DNA of 50,846 nt from an uncultured bacterium (GCA_905216145.1 CAJMST010000015.1:1-50846), one strand, 5' to 3'; shown: positions 16,418 through 24,517, counted from the stretch's first letter. Notes: a model not told the origin generated them from the letters alone. Translations and numbers: made by a program.

Positions 16418-17131
16418 ATGACGGACTGTCGTTTCTCGCGCTTGCTTGCAAAACTGGAGATCCCGCTGTTGTTGGCGGTGCCGGCGGTGATGGCTGCGGC
16501 GTTGCTGTCGGGTGTTGAGCAGGCAGCATTGGCCATGCTGGTTGTGGTGGCGCTGGTGCTCGCGCTGTTCTTTGCGGGTTACGAGGCATCTCGTCCGGGT
16601 TTGCGCCAGATTATGCCCACGCTGGTTCTGGCAGCATTGGCCGCGGCGGGGCGTATCTTGTTTGGCCCCATTCCCGACTTTAAACCCCTGAGTGCCATCG
16701 CCATTATCGCCGGGGCGACACTCGGTCGTCGTAACGGCTTTATGGTCGGTGCGTTGGCGGCGCTGACCAGCAATTTCTTTTTTGGGCAGGGCATGTGGAC
16801 GCCGTGGCAGATGTATGCCTGGGGGCTCGTGGGATACGTTGGCGGTGCGCTGGCGCATGCCGGCGCTTTTGATCGCGCCGATGGCACCGTGCGTATGCCG
16901 GCGCTGCTGACCTACGGCTTTGCTTCGGGTTTGCTGTACGGCGTTGTGATCAACGCCTACGACATTATCGGTTTTGTTCAACCGCTCACGTGGGCGGGTG
17001 CCATGGCACGTCTTGCCACGGCAGTGCCGTTCGATATCACACACGGCCTCGCGACCTGCGTGTTCTTGGCTGCCTTGTACAAGCCTTGGTGCCGTCGCAT
17101 TAACCGTGTCGTCGTGAAATACGGGCTGTAA
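16418..17131 (+). CDS. ECF transporter S component
   Basis: Substrate-binding membrane subunit (237 residues) with about six hydrophobic segments. Segments such as PLSAIAIIAGATLGRRNGFMVGA and the aromatic motif FFFGQGMWTPWQMYAWGLVGY are characteristic of S components in which the substrate (a vitamin or related cofactor) is bound. Its ATG at 16418 is four bases after the ATPase stop. Because it travels with its own A, A' and T subunits, a dedicated transporter is likely. No riboswitch is seen upstream of the operon, so the substrate cannot be inferred from regulation. Confidence 0.8.
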   Translation: MTDCRFSRLLAKLEIPLLLAVPAVMAAALLSGVEQAALAMLVVVALVLALFFAGYEASRPGLRQIMPTLVLAALAAAGRILFGPIPDFKPLSAIAIIAGATLGRRNGFMVGALAALTSNFFFGQGMWTPWQMYAWGLVGYVGGALAHAGAFDRADGTVRMPALLTYGFASGLLYGVVINAYDIIGFVQPLTWAGAMARLATAVPFDITHGLATCVFLAALYKPWCRRINRVVVKYGL

Positions 17132-17156
17132 GGCATTTCGCGTTCCCTCACGAACT

Positions 17157-17217
17157 TGCGGTGGAATGGTTCTCGTTTTTGGCTATTTGCTGCCCAAACA
17201 GGAACTATTCCACCGCA
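17157..17217. repeat. inverted repeat after the ECF operon
   Basis: TGCGGTGGAATGGTTC (17157-17172) and GAACTATTCCACCGCA (17202-17217) are inverted copies with one mismatch around a 29-base loop. A second, shorter GGGG/CCCC palindrome with TCTGTCCCCT follows at 17220-17270. No T run, so not a classic terminator. Confidence 0.75.
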
Positions 17218-17281
17218 CCTTATAGGGGGAGAGGGGTCACATGATCTGTTTTCCTCTGTCCCCTAGAGGAATTACTTGGGG

Positions 17282-18100
17282 CTAGAGCTCTAGCGTGAGG
17301 GTGACGGGGCAGTGGTCGCTGCCAAAGATGTCGCCGCGGATGCCGGTGTCGCGAACGTTGGCGGCGATCGAATCGCTTACCAGAAAGTAATCGATGCGCC
17401 AGCCGGCGTTGTTCTTGCGGGCATTAAAGCGATAGCTCCACCAGCTGTAGACGCCCTCGACGTCGGGGTTTGCCGCGCGCCAGGTATCGGTAAAGCCGGC
17501 GTTGAGCAGCTCGGTAAACTTGCCGCGTTCCTCGTCCGAAAAGCCTGCGTTGCCGCGGTTGGACTTGGGGTTCTTAAGGTCGATCTCCTCATGCGCCACG
17601 TTAAAGTCGCCGCAGGTTACGACGGGTTTGCCGGTCTCGCGCTCGAGCGCGTTCAAAAAGCCGCGGTAGGCATCGTCCCAGGCCATACGCACGTCGATGC
17701 GCGCGAGCTCATTTTGTGCGTTGGGCGTATAGACGTCGACAAACCAAAACTTGTCGAACTCGAGCGCACAGACGCGGCCCTCGGTTGCGGCTTGGGCGAC
17801 GAGCTCGGCCGCCTCGTTCTCGCCGGCGTAGGGTAGCAGTGCGTCGGCGTGCAGCACGCGCAGCGGTTCCTGGCGGCTAAAGACCGCAGTGCCCGAATAG
17901 CCTTTACGCTCGGCGTAGCTCCAGGTTTGGTGATAGCCGGGCAGGTCAATATCGACCTGGCCCTCCTGCAGCTTGGTCTCTTGCAACGCCAGGATATCGA
18001 CGTCGAGTTCTTGCGCGATCTGGATAAAGCTCGGGTCCTTTTTGAGCACGGCGCGCAGGCCGTTTACGTTCCACGAGGCGAAAGTGTAAGTCTGAGGCAT
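17282..18100 (-). CDS. xth: exodeoxyribonuclease III / AP endonuclease
   Basis: DNA repair nuclease acting at abasic sites (272 residues). Signatures are FASWNVNGLRAVLKKDP, LALQETKLQEG (metal-binding Glu), the VDVYTPNAQNELAR block, VTCGDFNVAHEEIDL (Asp and Asn catalytic) and the C-terminal RIDYFLVSDSIAANVRD with IFGSDHCPVTLTLEL (catalytic Asp-His). The ATG at 18100 follows AAAGGACACC. It is divergent from the sirtuin gene; the 136-base gap holds both start regions and no other feature. Confidence 0.93.
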   Translation of the reverse strand: MPQTYTFASWNVNGLRAVLKKDPSFIQIAQELDVDILALQETKLQEGQVDIDLPGYHQTWSYAERKGYSGTAVFSRQEPLRVLHADALLPYAGENEAAELVAQAATEGRVCALEFDKFWFVDVYTPNAQNELARIDVRMAWDDAYRGFLNALERETGKPVVTCGDFNVAHEEIDLKNPKSNRGNAGFSDEERGKFTELLNAGFTDTWRAANPDVEGVYSWWSYRFNARKNNAGWRIDYFLVSDSIAANVRDTGIRGDIFGSDHCPVTLTLEL

Positions 18101-18236
18101 GGTGTCCTTTCGACGGGGTTGGCAGGCTTAAGATTAGCGCAACAGGGGCGGTGGTGGGCACCGCGCGTGCTGACCCAAAGGCCGCATGCTGGGACATCGC
18201 CCGACGCTGCCCGACCAACAAGGACGGAGGACTCAT

Positions 18237-18989
18237 ATGACGCAGGCAATAACGGATCCCAAGCAGGCCTCCGCCGCGCTGGCGGAGCTGTTCGGCACCC
18301 ATAAGCGCGTGGTCTTCTTTGGCGGCGCTGGTGTTTCCACGGCAAGTGGCATTCCCGATTTCCGCAGCGTGGACGGCCTGTATCACCAGCAGTTTGCCTA
18401 TCCGCCCGAGACCATGCTGTCGCATAGCTTTTACGAGGCGCATCCTGCGGAGTTCTTCGACTTTTACCGCACCAAGATGATCGCGCTCAACGCTAAACCC
18501 AACCGCTGCCACACCAAGCTGGCCGAGCTGGAGCGCGCCGGCAAGCTCGACGCCGTGGTGACGCAAAATATCGACGGCCTGCATCAGATGGCCGGCTCAC
18601 AGCGAGTGTTTGAGCTGCACGGATCGGTCCATCGCAACATTTGCCAGTCGTGCGGCGCGGTCTATAGCGCCGAGTGGATTTGCTCGCGCGAGCACGAGGA
18701 TGCCGCGGGCGTGCCTGCGTGCCCCGCGTGCGGTGGCCGCATCAAGCCCGATGTAGTGCTCTACGAAGAGCCGCTCGACGAGCATGTGTTGACCGGTGCC
18801 GTTGCCGCCATCGCCGCGGCCGATGCCCTCATTGTGGGTGGGACCTCGCTCGTGGTGTATCCGGCGGCGGGCCTTACGCGTTACTTTACCGGCGATACGC
18901 TGGCCATATGCAACCTTGCTCCCACCGATCAGGATGCAAATGCCGACCTGCTGATTTCTTGCGACATCGCGGCCGCGTTTGCGTTCTAG
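18237..18989 (+). CDS. NAD-dependent protein deacylase (sirtuin)
   Basis: Removes acyl groups from lysine using NAD+. The 250-residue protein has the NAD-binding GAGVSTASGIPDFRS (about 30-44), TQNIDGLHQMAG (109-120), the catalytic His128 in FELHGSVHR and a zinc ribbon C136-x2-C139...C162-x2-C165. ALIVGGTSLVVYPAAGL closes the Rossmann part. The ATG at 18237 has GGAGGA upstream; upstream in-frame codons lack a ribosome site. Length and zinc ligands are complete, so it should be active. It may be cotranscribed toward folP-folK, although a promoter-like element sits between them. Confidence 0.93.
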   Translation: MTQAITDPKQASAALAELFGTHKRVVFFGGAGVSTASGIPDFRSVDGLYHQQFAYPPETMLSHSFYEAHPAEFFDFYRTKMIALNAKPNRCHTKLAELERAGKLDAVVTQNIDGLHQMAGSQRVFELHGSVHRNICQSCGAVYSAEWICSREHEDAAGVPACPACGGRIKPDVVLYEEPLDEHVLTGAVAAIAAADALIVGGTSLVVYPAAGLTRYFTGDTLAICNLAPTDQDANADLLISCDIAAAFAF

Positions 18990-19007
18990 CCCGCGCGCGC
19001 GGATACA
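18979..19007 (+). promoter_or_regulatory. probable promoter of the folP-folK gene
   Basis: TTGCGT (18979-18984), 17 bases, then TACAAT (19002-19007), about 78 bases before the ATG. It overlaps the end of the sirtuin gene. Hexamers and spacing fit a housekeeping sigma promoter well. Confidence 0.6.
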
Positions 19008-19084
19008 ATAGAAAGACTGAGTGCAAAGCGACCCCGCCGCCAGCTCCCCAAGCTCGGCGGCGTGGGCATTTTAGGAGGATGTTC

Positions 19085-20827
19085 ATGGCGAACGACAGCA
19101 AGACATGGCGGTGCGGAAAGTATGAGCTCAGCTTTGACCGTCCGCGCATCATGGGCGTCCTCAACGTGACGCCCGATTCGTTTAGCGACGGCGGGGAGCA
19201 CTTCGACCCCGATGCCGCCATCGAGTACGGCCTGGCGATGCTCGATGCCGGCGCCGACATCATCGACGTGGGCGGTGAGTCCACGCGCCCTGGTTTTACC
19301 CCGGTCAACCCCGACGAGGAAGCTCGCCGCGTGCTGCCCGTGGTGCGCGCGCTGGCCAAGGAGGGCGCCATCGTCTCGATCGACACGCGTCATGTGGCGG
19401 TTGCCAAGGCGGCCGTGCGCTGCGGCGCCTCGATCGTCAACGACGTGACGGGCTTCACCGATCCCAAGATGGTCGAGTTTGTTAAGACGAGTACCTGCGG
19501 CGTCATCGTGATGCATGCCGGCGAGGTCGCCGCGCCCACCCGCACGCACGCAACGGTGCAGCTCGATACCTCGGCAGCGGCGTTTGTTGCCGAGAAGGCG
19601 CGCGAGGCGGCTGCCGAGGCCGCGCGTGAGGCCGAGAAGCCGGCTCGCCGCCGTCGCGGCAAGCTGCTGGGCGATCCTAAGCCGGAGGCCAAGCTTCCGG
19701 GCGGTGTGGTACAGCCCTCACTGCCGTTTGGCGAGCCGGAGCCCACGTCCGAGCCTGCAAGCGAGCAGGAGACGCCCGCCGCCGAGCGGGCTGCTGCCGC
19801 CGAGACCGTCGCGCCCGCACCCGAGGCCGCGCCCGCAGCCACCGAGGCCGAATCGGAGTCCAATGACCGCCTGGCCGCCATGATGCGCCGCAGCGCCCGC
19901 CGCGAGGAAGCCTACGTGCCCACCTCGCAGCTCCGCCGCTTCACCCTGCCCGATTCGGCGCCCATCATGCGCCGCGTTATGGGCTTTCTGTCCGACCAGG
20001 CCCGCACGCTCATCCATGCCGGCGTGTCGCGCGACCGCATCTGCATCGATCCTGGCCCGGGCTTTGGTAAGTCGGCTAACGAGGACATCGTCATCCAGCG
20101 CGAGACTGCCAAGATGGCGTCACTGGGCTATCCGCTCATGTGCGCCGTGTCGCGCAAGCGTTTTGTGGGCGCTGTCTCGGGCGTGACCGAGGCCGCCGCG
20201 CGCGATGCCGCCACGTTTGGCGTGTGCCTGGGCGCCATCCAGGCCGGTGCGAACATCGTGCGCGTGCACGACGCCGCGGGTTTTGCGCAGTTCCTGAACG
20301 GCTACTGGGCGGTTGCCAAGCCGCAGCCGCGCCGCGCGTTTGTGGCTGTGGGCTCCAACCTGGGGCATCGCTGCGACAACATCCGCGCCGCACGCGAGAT
20401 GATCGCCGAGATTCCACTCACCTGCGTGTCCAACTCCTCCAAGATTTACGAGAGCGAGCCGGCCTACGAGACGCGCCAGGACGCGTTTGCCAACGCCGTC
20501 ATCGAGATCAAGACCGAGCTGGCGCCGCTGGTGCTGCTCGATGAGCTCATGAAGATCGAGGCCGAGCTTGGGCGCGACCGCTCCAAAAAGGCCAAGGCCA
20601 ACGGTCCGCGCACCATCGACCTGGACCTGCTGTGGATGGACGGCGAGACCCACGGCGGCAAAAAGCTGCGCCTGCCGCATCCGCTGATCGGCGAGCGCGA
20701 TTTTGTGCTGGTGCCGCTCGAGGACTTGATGCACGACCCGGCGCGGTTCTTCCGCTACAACGGCGTCGAGGTCAAGGAGCCCGAGGACCGCGTGGGCCAT
20801 ATCGTGGGCGAATTGGGGCGTATGTAG
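19085..20827 (+). CDS. folP-folK: dihydropteroate synthase-HPPK fusion with a long insertion
   Basis: Folate synthesis enzyme of 580 residues. The DHPS half begins IMGVLNVTPDSFSDGG with DVGGESTRPGF, SIDTRHVAVAK and the CGASIVNDVTGF block. The chain then diverges at about residue 150 into an Ala/Glu/Pro-rich stretch of some 140 residues that includes a KPARRRRGKLLG patch, and resumes at about 290 with RICIDPGPGFGKS and the final KRFVG. HPPK follows from about 415: FVAVGSNLGHRCDN, SKIYESEPAYETR, and the ATP/metal motif RTIDLDLLW with LPHPLIGERDFVLVPL. HPPK is usually a separate protein or fused elsewhere. AGGAGG precedes the ATG at 19085. The insertion is not seen in the standard enzyme and its role is unknown. 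Confidence 0.88.
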   Translation: MANDSKTWRCGKYELSFDRPRIMGVLNVTPDSFSDGGEHFDPDAAIEYGLAMLDAGADIIDVGGESTRPGFTPVNPDEEARRVLPVVRALAKEGAIVSIDTRHVAVAKAAVRCGASIVNDVTGFTDPKMVEFVKTSTCGVIVMHAGEVAAPTRTHATVQLDTSAAAFVAEKAREAAAEAAREAEKPARRRRGKLLGDPKPEAKLPGGVVQPSLPFGEPEPTSEPASEQETPAAERAAAAETVAPAPEAAPAATEAESESNDRLAAMMRRSARREEAYVPTSQLRRFTLPDSAPIMRRVMGFLSDQARTLIHAGVSRDRICIDPGPGFGKSANEDIVIQRETAKMASLGYPLMCAVSRKRFVGAVSGVTEAAARDAATFGVCLGAIQAGANIVRVHDAAGFAQFLNGYWAVAKPQPRRAFVAVGSNLGHRCDNIRAAREMIAEIPLTCVSNSSKIYESEPAYETRQDAFANAVIEIKTELAPLVLLDELMKIEAELGRDRSKKAKANGPRTIDLDLLWMDGETHGGKKLRLPHPLIGERDFVLVPLEDLMHDPARFFRYNGVEVKEPEDRVGHIVGELGRM

Positions 20828-21529
20828 ATGATCGAGATGAATGCTGTTGCCGCCGGTACCGAGCTTGACGCCGCGCGTGACGCGGGCCGCGAGGGTGCGT
20901 CCGCGGGCTGGTGCGCTTGGAGCGCGGGCGAGGCGTCGTTGACGTTTTCGCTGGTCGTGCGCCCGGATGTGAACATGCATGCCTTCCACGGCCTGCCGTT
21001 TGTGGCCGCGATGGGCATGATGGACGCGCTCGTGGGAACGGCTGCGGCACCGGGGCTGGGCCTTGCCGGCAAGGTGGGTATTCAGTGGCCGAGCGACATT
21101 GTGTGCGGCGCGCCCGCGTTTGAGACGTCGTTCGCGCGCGTCGCCGTCAACGGTGGTGCCGGTGCTGCGGGCATGTTCGGTGCCGTGACGGTGGATATTG
21201 AGCGTTCGGCGCTGAGCGAGCTTGGTGTGGACGTGGCTGACGAAGCGCTGGTCGAGACGCTGGCCGCCGCCGTGCTGGCCCGCGTGGACGCCTGGGCGGT
21301 TGTTGCCAACACGCCGCAAGGCGCCGCAGGGCCGCTGGCTCCCGTGCTGGGCGAGTACTTCGACATGGTGCCGCTGCTGGGCCGCCAAGTTGCGGCGGTG
21401 TCGCCCAACGGTTTGCCGCTTGCGGTCGGTGTGTTTGCGGGCCTGGACATCTGGGGTCGCGCGACCATTAAGACCGATGCCGGCGAGCAGGAGTTTCCGC
21501 CCGAGGCCGTGCGCATTCGCGGGCTGTAG
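20828..21529 (+). CDS. divergent biotin-protein ligase-like protein
   Basis: A 233-residue protein that starts right after the folP-folK stop codon. Its outline resembles the catalytic plus C-terminal domain of BirA: ASLTFSLVVRP, GIQWPSDIV (BirA-like KWPND, with Gln in place of Lys), and a C-terminal EYFDMVPLLGRQVAAV...GVFAGLDIWGRATI. The canonical GRGRxGR biotin/ATP loop near the N-terminus is missing, and the KxxGIL region is not recognisable. Likely a degenerate or repurposed family member; an active ligase elsewhere is expected. Translation is probably coupled to folP-folK. Folate function is not implied by this position. Confidence 0.55.
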   Translation: MIEMNAVAAGTELDAARDAGREGASAGWCAWSAGEASLTFSLVVRPDVNMHAFHGLPFVAAMGMMDALVGTAAAPGLGLAGKVGIQWPSDIVCGAPAFETSFARVAVNGGAGAAGMFGAVTVDIERSALSELGVDVADEALVETLAAAVLARVDAWAVVANTPQGAAGPLAPVLGEYFDMVPLLGRQVAAVSPNGLPLAVGVFAGLDIWGRATIKTDAGEQEFPPEAVRIRGL

Positions 21530-21569
21530 CGCGGGGCGTTCGCGCCCAAAGATAGACATGACAACAAGA

Positions 21570-21598
21570 CCCTCCTCGGCCTGTGCCGGGGAGGGTTT
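21570..21598 (+). terminator. terminator after the folate/ligase-like genes
   Basis: CCCTCCTCGGC (21570-21580) and GCCGGGGAGGG (21585-21595) form a strong hairpin followed by TTT. It ends the folP-folK operon. Confidence 0.7.
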
Positions 21599-21627
21599 CG
21601 CCTATCTGGGGAATGGGTTGCCAGCGC

Positions 21628-21670
21628 CCTATTCCTCAAAACTGAAAAATTTTCGTTTTTGAGGAATAGG
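21628..21670. repeat. CCTATTCCTCAAAACTGAAAA palindrome, copy 1
   Basis: Long AT-rich hairpin with arms CCTATTCCTCAAAA and TTTTGAGGAATAGG. First of three copies around the AAA-ATPase gene. Confidence 0.85.
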
Positions 21671-21713
21671 ATTAAGGCAGCTCGGTCTTTCGCGAGGTAT
21701 ATTCGCTATAGAG

Positions 21714-21755
21714 CCTATTCCTCAAAACTGAAAATTTTTCAGTTTTGAGGAATAG
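21714..21755. repeat. CCTATTCCTCAAAACTGAAAA palindrome, copy 2
   Basis: The most regular copy: CTATTCCTCAAAACTGAAAA pairs with TTTCAGTTTTGAGGAATAG over about 19 bases. It ends 26 bases before the ATG of the AAA-ATPase gene. Confidence 0.9.
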
Positions 21756-21781
21756 CGATAAAAGACCGCGAGGAGGCCCCA

Positions 21782-22978
21782 ATGAAACTCATCAATAGAA
21801 CGTCATATATGGACACGTTGACGAGCCTTATTGGCGTGCCGGACATCAAGGTCATCACGGGCATCCGTCGTAGCGGTAAATCAAAATTGCTCGAGGCCCT
21901 CCGCGATTACGTGGAGGCAAATCTGTCCAATTCGAATGTCATCCATATCAACTACAACCTCGATGAGTTCGAGAATCTGCTCGAGTATCACGCGCTGCTC
22001 GCCTATGTAAAAGAGCATCGAGTGTCCGGCAAACAAAACTTTCTGCTTATCGATGAAGTTCAGATGTGCGACGGTTTTGAGCGTGCGATCAACAGCCTCC
22101 ACGCATCCGAGCAGTACGACATATTCATTACCGGATCGAATGCCTTTTTGCTGTCGAGCGATCTGTCGACGCTCTTTACGGGGCGTACGTTTGAGATCGA
22201 GGTTTTCCCATTCTCGTTTGAGGAGTATCGACTCTATGGCGACGAGGGCGAGGTCGACCGCGACTTCGATGAGTACGCGAGAACCGGCGGTATGTCCGGC
22301 TCCTACCCTTATCCACTGCAGGAGCAGCGTTATCAATATCTCTCCAATGTCTTCAAAACGCTCATCGTGAGAGATATCGTGCAGCGGCATAACGTGAGAA
22401 ACGAATCGGCGCTGCTGCGCATTGCCGATTACATGATGGACAACGTATCCAACATAACGTCGGCACGTAACATTACGGATATTTTGAACGCGGATGGGCT
22501 AAAGATAACGAACAAGACGGTCGGCACGTACATGGGGTGCCTGTGCGATGCGTTTGCCTTCTATAAAGTTCGTCGGTACGACATCCGCGGCAAAAAATAC
22601 CTTAAGAGCGGCGAGAAGTATTACCTGGCAGACCACGCGTTCAAATACGCGCTGCTCGGTACACGTGATATGGATTGGGGACGCGTATACGAGAACATGG
22701 TGGCAATCGAGCTGCTGCGCCGCGGATACGAGGTATACGTCGGCGTGCTCTATAAAAAGGAAATAGACTTTGTAGCAATCAAGCGAAGCGAGAAGCTCTA
22801 CATTCAGGTGAGCGACGACATCAGCTCGGATAAGACATTTGAACGCGAGATTTCACCACTGCTGAGCATTGGCGACGCGTACCCCAAGATGATTCTCGCC
22901 CGCACGCATCACGAGGCCACGGACCGCAATGGGGTGCAGATCGTGGACCTGGCGAGGTGGCTGTGCGACGAGGCCTAG
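21782..22978 (+). CDS. AAA ATPase with DUF4143 C-terminal domain
   Basis: Protein of 398 residues with Walker A GIRRSGKS (27-34), Walker B FLLIDEVQ (near 90), and a sensor ITGSNAFLLSSDLSTLFTGR. The downstream region with ILNADGLKITNKTVGTYMGCL and YYLADHAFKYALLG, then GRVYENMVAIELLRRGYEVYVG, is typical of the DUF4143 C-terminal domain, whose end often resembles a nuclease fold. Such single-gene ATPases are frequent and multicopy in gut anaerobes; their function is unknown. GAGGAGG precedes the ATG. The gene is bracketed by three copies of one palindrome, a sign of shared mobility or regulation. Confidence 0.85.
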   Translation: MKLINRTSYMDTLTSLIGVPDIKVITGIRRSGKSKLLEALRDYVEANLSNSNVIHINYNLDEFENLLEYHALLAYVKEHRVSGKQNFLLIDEVQMCDGFERAINSLHASEQYDIFITGSNAFLLSSDLSTLFTGRTFEIEVFPFSFEEYRLYGDEGEVDRDFDEYARTGGMSGSYPYPLQEQRYQYLSNVFKTLIVRDIVQRHNVRNESALLRIADYMMDNVSNITSARNITDILNADGLKITNKTVGTYMGCLCDAFAFYKVRRYDIRGKKYLKSGEKYYLADHAFKYALLGTRDMDWGRVYENMVAIELLRRGYEVYVGVLYKKEIDFVAIKRSEKLYIQVSDDISSDKTFEREISPLLSIGDAYPKMILARTHHEATDRNGVQIVDLARWLCDEA

Positions 22979-22985
22979 CAGAAAG

Positions 22986-23030
22986 CCCTATTCCTCAAAA
23001 CTGAAAATCTTTCGATTTTGAGGAATAGGG
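22986..23030. repeat. CCTATTCCTCAAAACTGAAAA palindrome, copy 3
   Basis: CCCTATTCCTCAAAA... with the complementary arm ending GAGGAATAGGG, eight bases after the AAA-ATPase stop codon. The hairpin could also act as a terminator for this gene. Confidence 0.85.
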
Positions 23031-23084
23031 CCGATGCGTTGCCTAGTTCGCCGCTCGCGCTCGTGCTCGACTTAAGCCCCTGTC

Positions 23085-23858
23085 CTATCCCAGCTCCTGC
23101 ATGCGGCGGTAGATTTCGCAGATACCCTTGATGGTGAGCTGTCCGTCGACCACGTCGAAGGCATCGGTCGAATCGGCGACGATGCTGGCGAGACCGCCCG
23201 TGGCGATAACGGTGGCATCCTCGCGGCCCAGCTCGCGCTTCATGCGCGCGACCAGGCCCTCAGCCATGGCGGCGGCGCCCGTTACGGCGCCGACCTTGAT
23301 GCACTCCTCGGTATCGCGGCCGATGGCGTGCTCGGGCGCCTCGAGCGGCACGCTGGCGAGCTTGGCGGCACGGGCGGCAAGCGCGTCCATGGAGATGCGG
23401 ATGCCCGGCGCGATCGCTCCGCCAATGTAATAACCGTCCTCATCGATGACGTCGATATTGGTCGCGGTGCCAAAGTCCACCACGATTGCCGGCGCGCCGT
23501 AGAAAGTCTCGGCCGCAACGGCGTTGGCGACGCGATCGGCACCTACGGCCTGGGGGCGCGCCGCGCGCAGCTTGGTCACCGCGGCCGTCTGCGGCCCGAT
23601 GACGATGGCGTCCGCGGCAATGCGGTCGGCCACGGCGTGCCACTCGCGCGAGAGCTGCGGCACCACGCCCGCAAAGGCGATTGCGTCGACCGCATCGAGC
23701 GAAAGGCCGTACATCTTAAAGAAACCCATCAGGCGCACGTGGATCTCGTCGGCGGTATAGGAGCGGTCGGTGGGCATACGCCACGACTGCACCAGCTCGT
23801 CTTCGTCAAACAGGCCCATGGCCGTCTGCGTGTTTCCCATATCGATAGCGAGCAGCAT
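23085..23858 (-). CDS. coaX: type III pantothenate kinase
   Basis: First step of CoA synthesis. The 257-residue protein has the acetokinase-like phosphate motif MLLAIDMGNTQTAMGLF (DxGNT), SWRMPTDRSYTADEI, the AFAGVVPQLS segment, GADRVANAVAAE, and the catalytic-Asp motif VVDFGTATNIDVID. The ATG at 23858 follows GGGAG at good distance and starts directly at the conserved motif; a 7-codon upstream extension is possible but less likely. This form of the kinase is typical where the classical coaA is absent. It points back toward the AAA-ATPase gene, with the palindrome and about 50 bases between. Confidence 0.93.
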   Translation of the reverse strand: MLLAIDMGNTQTAMGLFDEDELVQSWRMPTDRSYTADEIHVRLMGFFKMYGLSLDAVDAIAFAGVVPQLSREWHAVADRIAADAIVIGPQTAAVTKLRAARPQAVGADRVANAVAAETFYGAPAIVVDFGTATNIDVIDEDGYYIGGAIAPGIRISMDALAARAAKLASVPLEAPEHAIGRDTEECIKVGAVTGAAAMAEGLVARMKRELGREDATVIATGGLASIVADSTDAFDVVDGQLTIKGICEIYRRMQELG

Positions 23859-23995
23859 GTCTACTCCCAGTGTTGGCATAAAAGGACGCGCACCATTGTA
23901 TACGCGCCGCCGACGGCGCTCGGCTGCGATTCGTTTACGGTGATAGGGGCTGAGGGGTTTTAAATATGAAGGAATTATGCTCTACGAGATTTTCC

Positions 23996-24024
23996 TTGCC
24001 GCTTACCGAACTCCCGCGTAATAT
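23996..24024 (+). promoter_or_regulatory. promoter of the initiator tRNA gene
   Basis: TTGCCG (23996-24001), 17 bases, TAATAT (24019-24024), about 31 bases upstream of the tRNA 5' end. Good spacing and match to a housekeeping promoter. Confidence 0.65.
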
Positions 24025-24055
24025 TCTTTCTTGCGCACATGAAGCGCCCAGACAT

Positions 24056-24132
24056 TGCGGGGTGGAGCAGTCTGGTAGCTCGCCGGGCTCATAACCCGGA
24101 GGTCGTAGGTTCAAATCCTGCCCCCGCGACCA
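24056..24132 (+). tRNA. initiator tRNA-Met (CAT)
   Basis: Seventy-seven bases with CCA encoded. The acceptor stem pairs 24057-24062 with 24122-24127, and the first base pair (T24056 with G24128) is only a weak wobble, as expected for an initiator. The anticodon stem CCGGG/CCCGG encloses CTCATAA (anticodon CAT) and contains the three consecutive G-C pairs characteristic of initiator tRNA. The T-arm carries GTTCAAATC. Confidence 0.95.
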
Positions 24133-24142
24133 AGAACTTGCA

Positions 24143-24171
24143 GCTCGTCGGCCTAGCCGGCGAGCTTTTTT
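24143..24171 (+). terminator. terminator of the tRNA gene
   Basis: GCTCGTCGGC (24143-24152) pairs with GCCGGCGAGC (24156-24165), followed by six T. It starts 10 bases after the CCA end. Confidence 0.85.
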
Positions 24172-24220
24172 GTTATTTCGGGACCGTGTTTTCGATCCAA
24201 TTCTCGGCCTCTCAAACAAA

Positions 24221-24517
24221 ATCTCGATCTGTAACATCTAGACCCGATTTGGGCGGCTAGGTGTTACAGATCGAGATATACCGGTGGGCTTGGTCGTGTT
24301 TGTCTAAATCTGTAACACGAGGGACGGTTTTTGCCGAGTAACCGTTACAGATTGAGATTTTCTAGCAGGCGGGTTTGGTTTGTCTCGATCTGTAACAGGT
24401 AGGGGTCAAAAGTGGGCCTAGCTGTTACAGATCTAGATTGTTGAGGATGGGCCGAGAGGAATGTCTCGATCTGTAACAGTAAGACCCGGTTTTGTCGCGT
24501 AACTGTTACAGATTGAG
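24221..24517. repeat. four-unit 81-bp tandem array of palindromes
   Basis: Four units at about 24221-24277, 24303-24357, 24383-24437 and 24464-24517 begin with (A)TCTCGATCTGTAAC and end with GTTACAGATYGAGA, spaced 80-82 bases. Each unit is an inverted repeat of about 55 bases around a partly conserved core (GACCCGnTTTTGnCGnGTAAC). Spacers of about 25 bases are looser. It does not look like CRISPR: spacers are similar, repeats are palindromic and no cas gene is near. Confidence 0.85.

Noticed and set aside
24221..24517. CRISPR array
   Set aside because: Units are palindromic, spacers resemble one another, only four units exist and there is no cas gene in the window.
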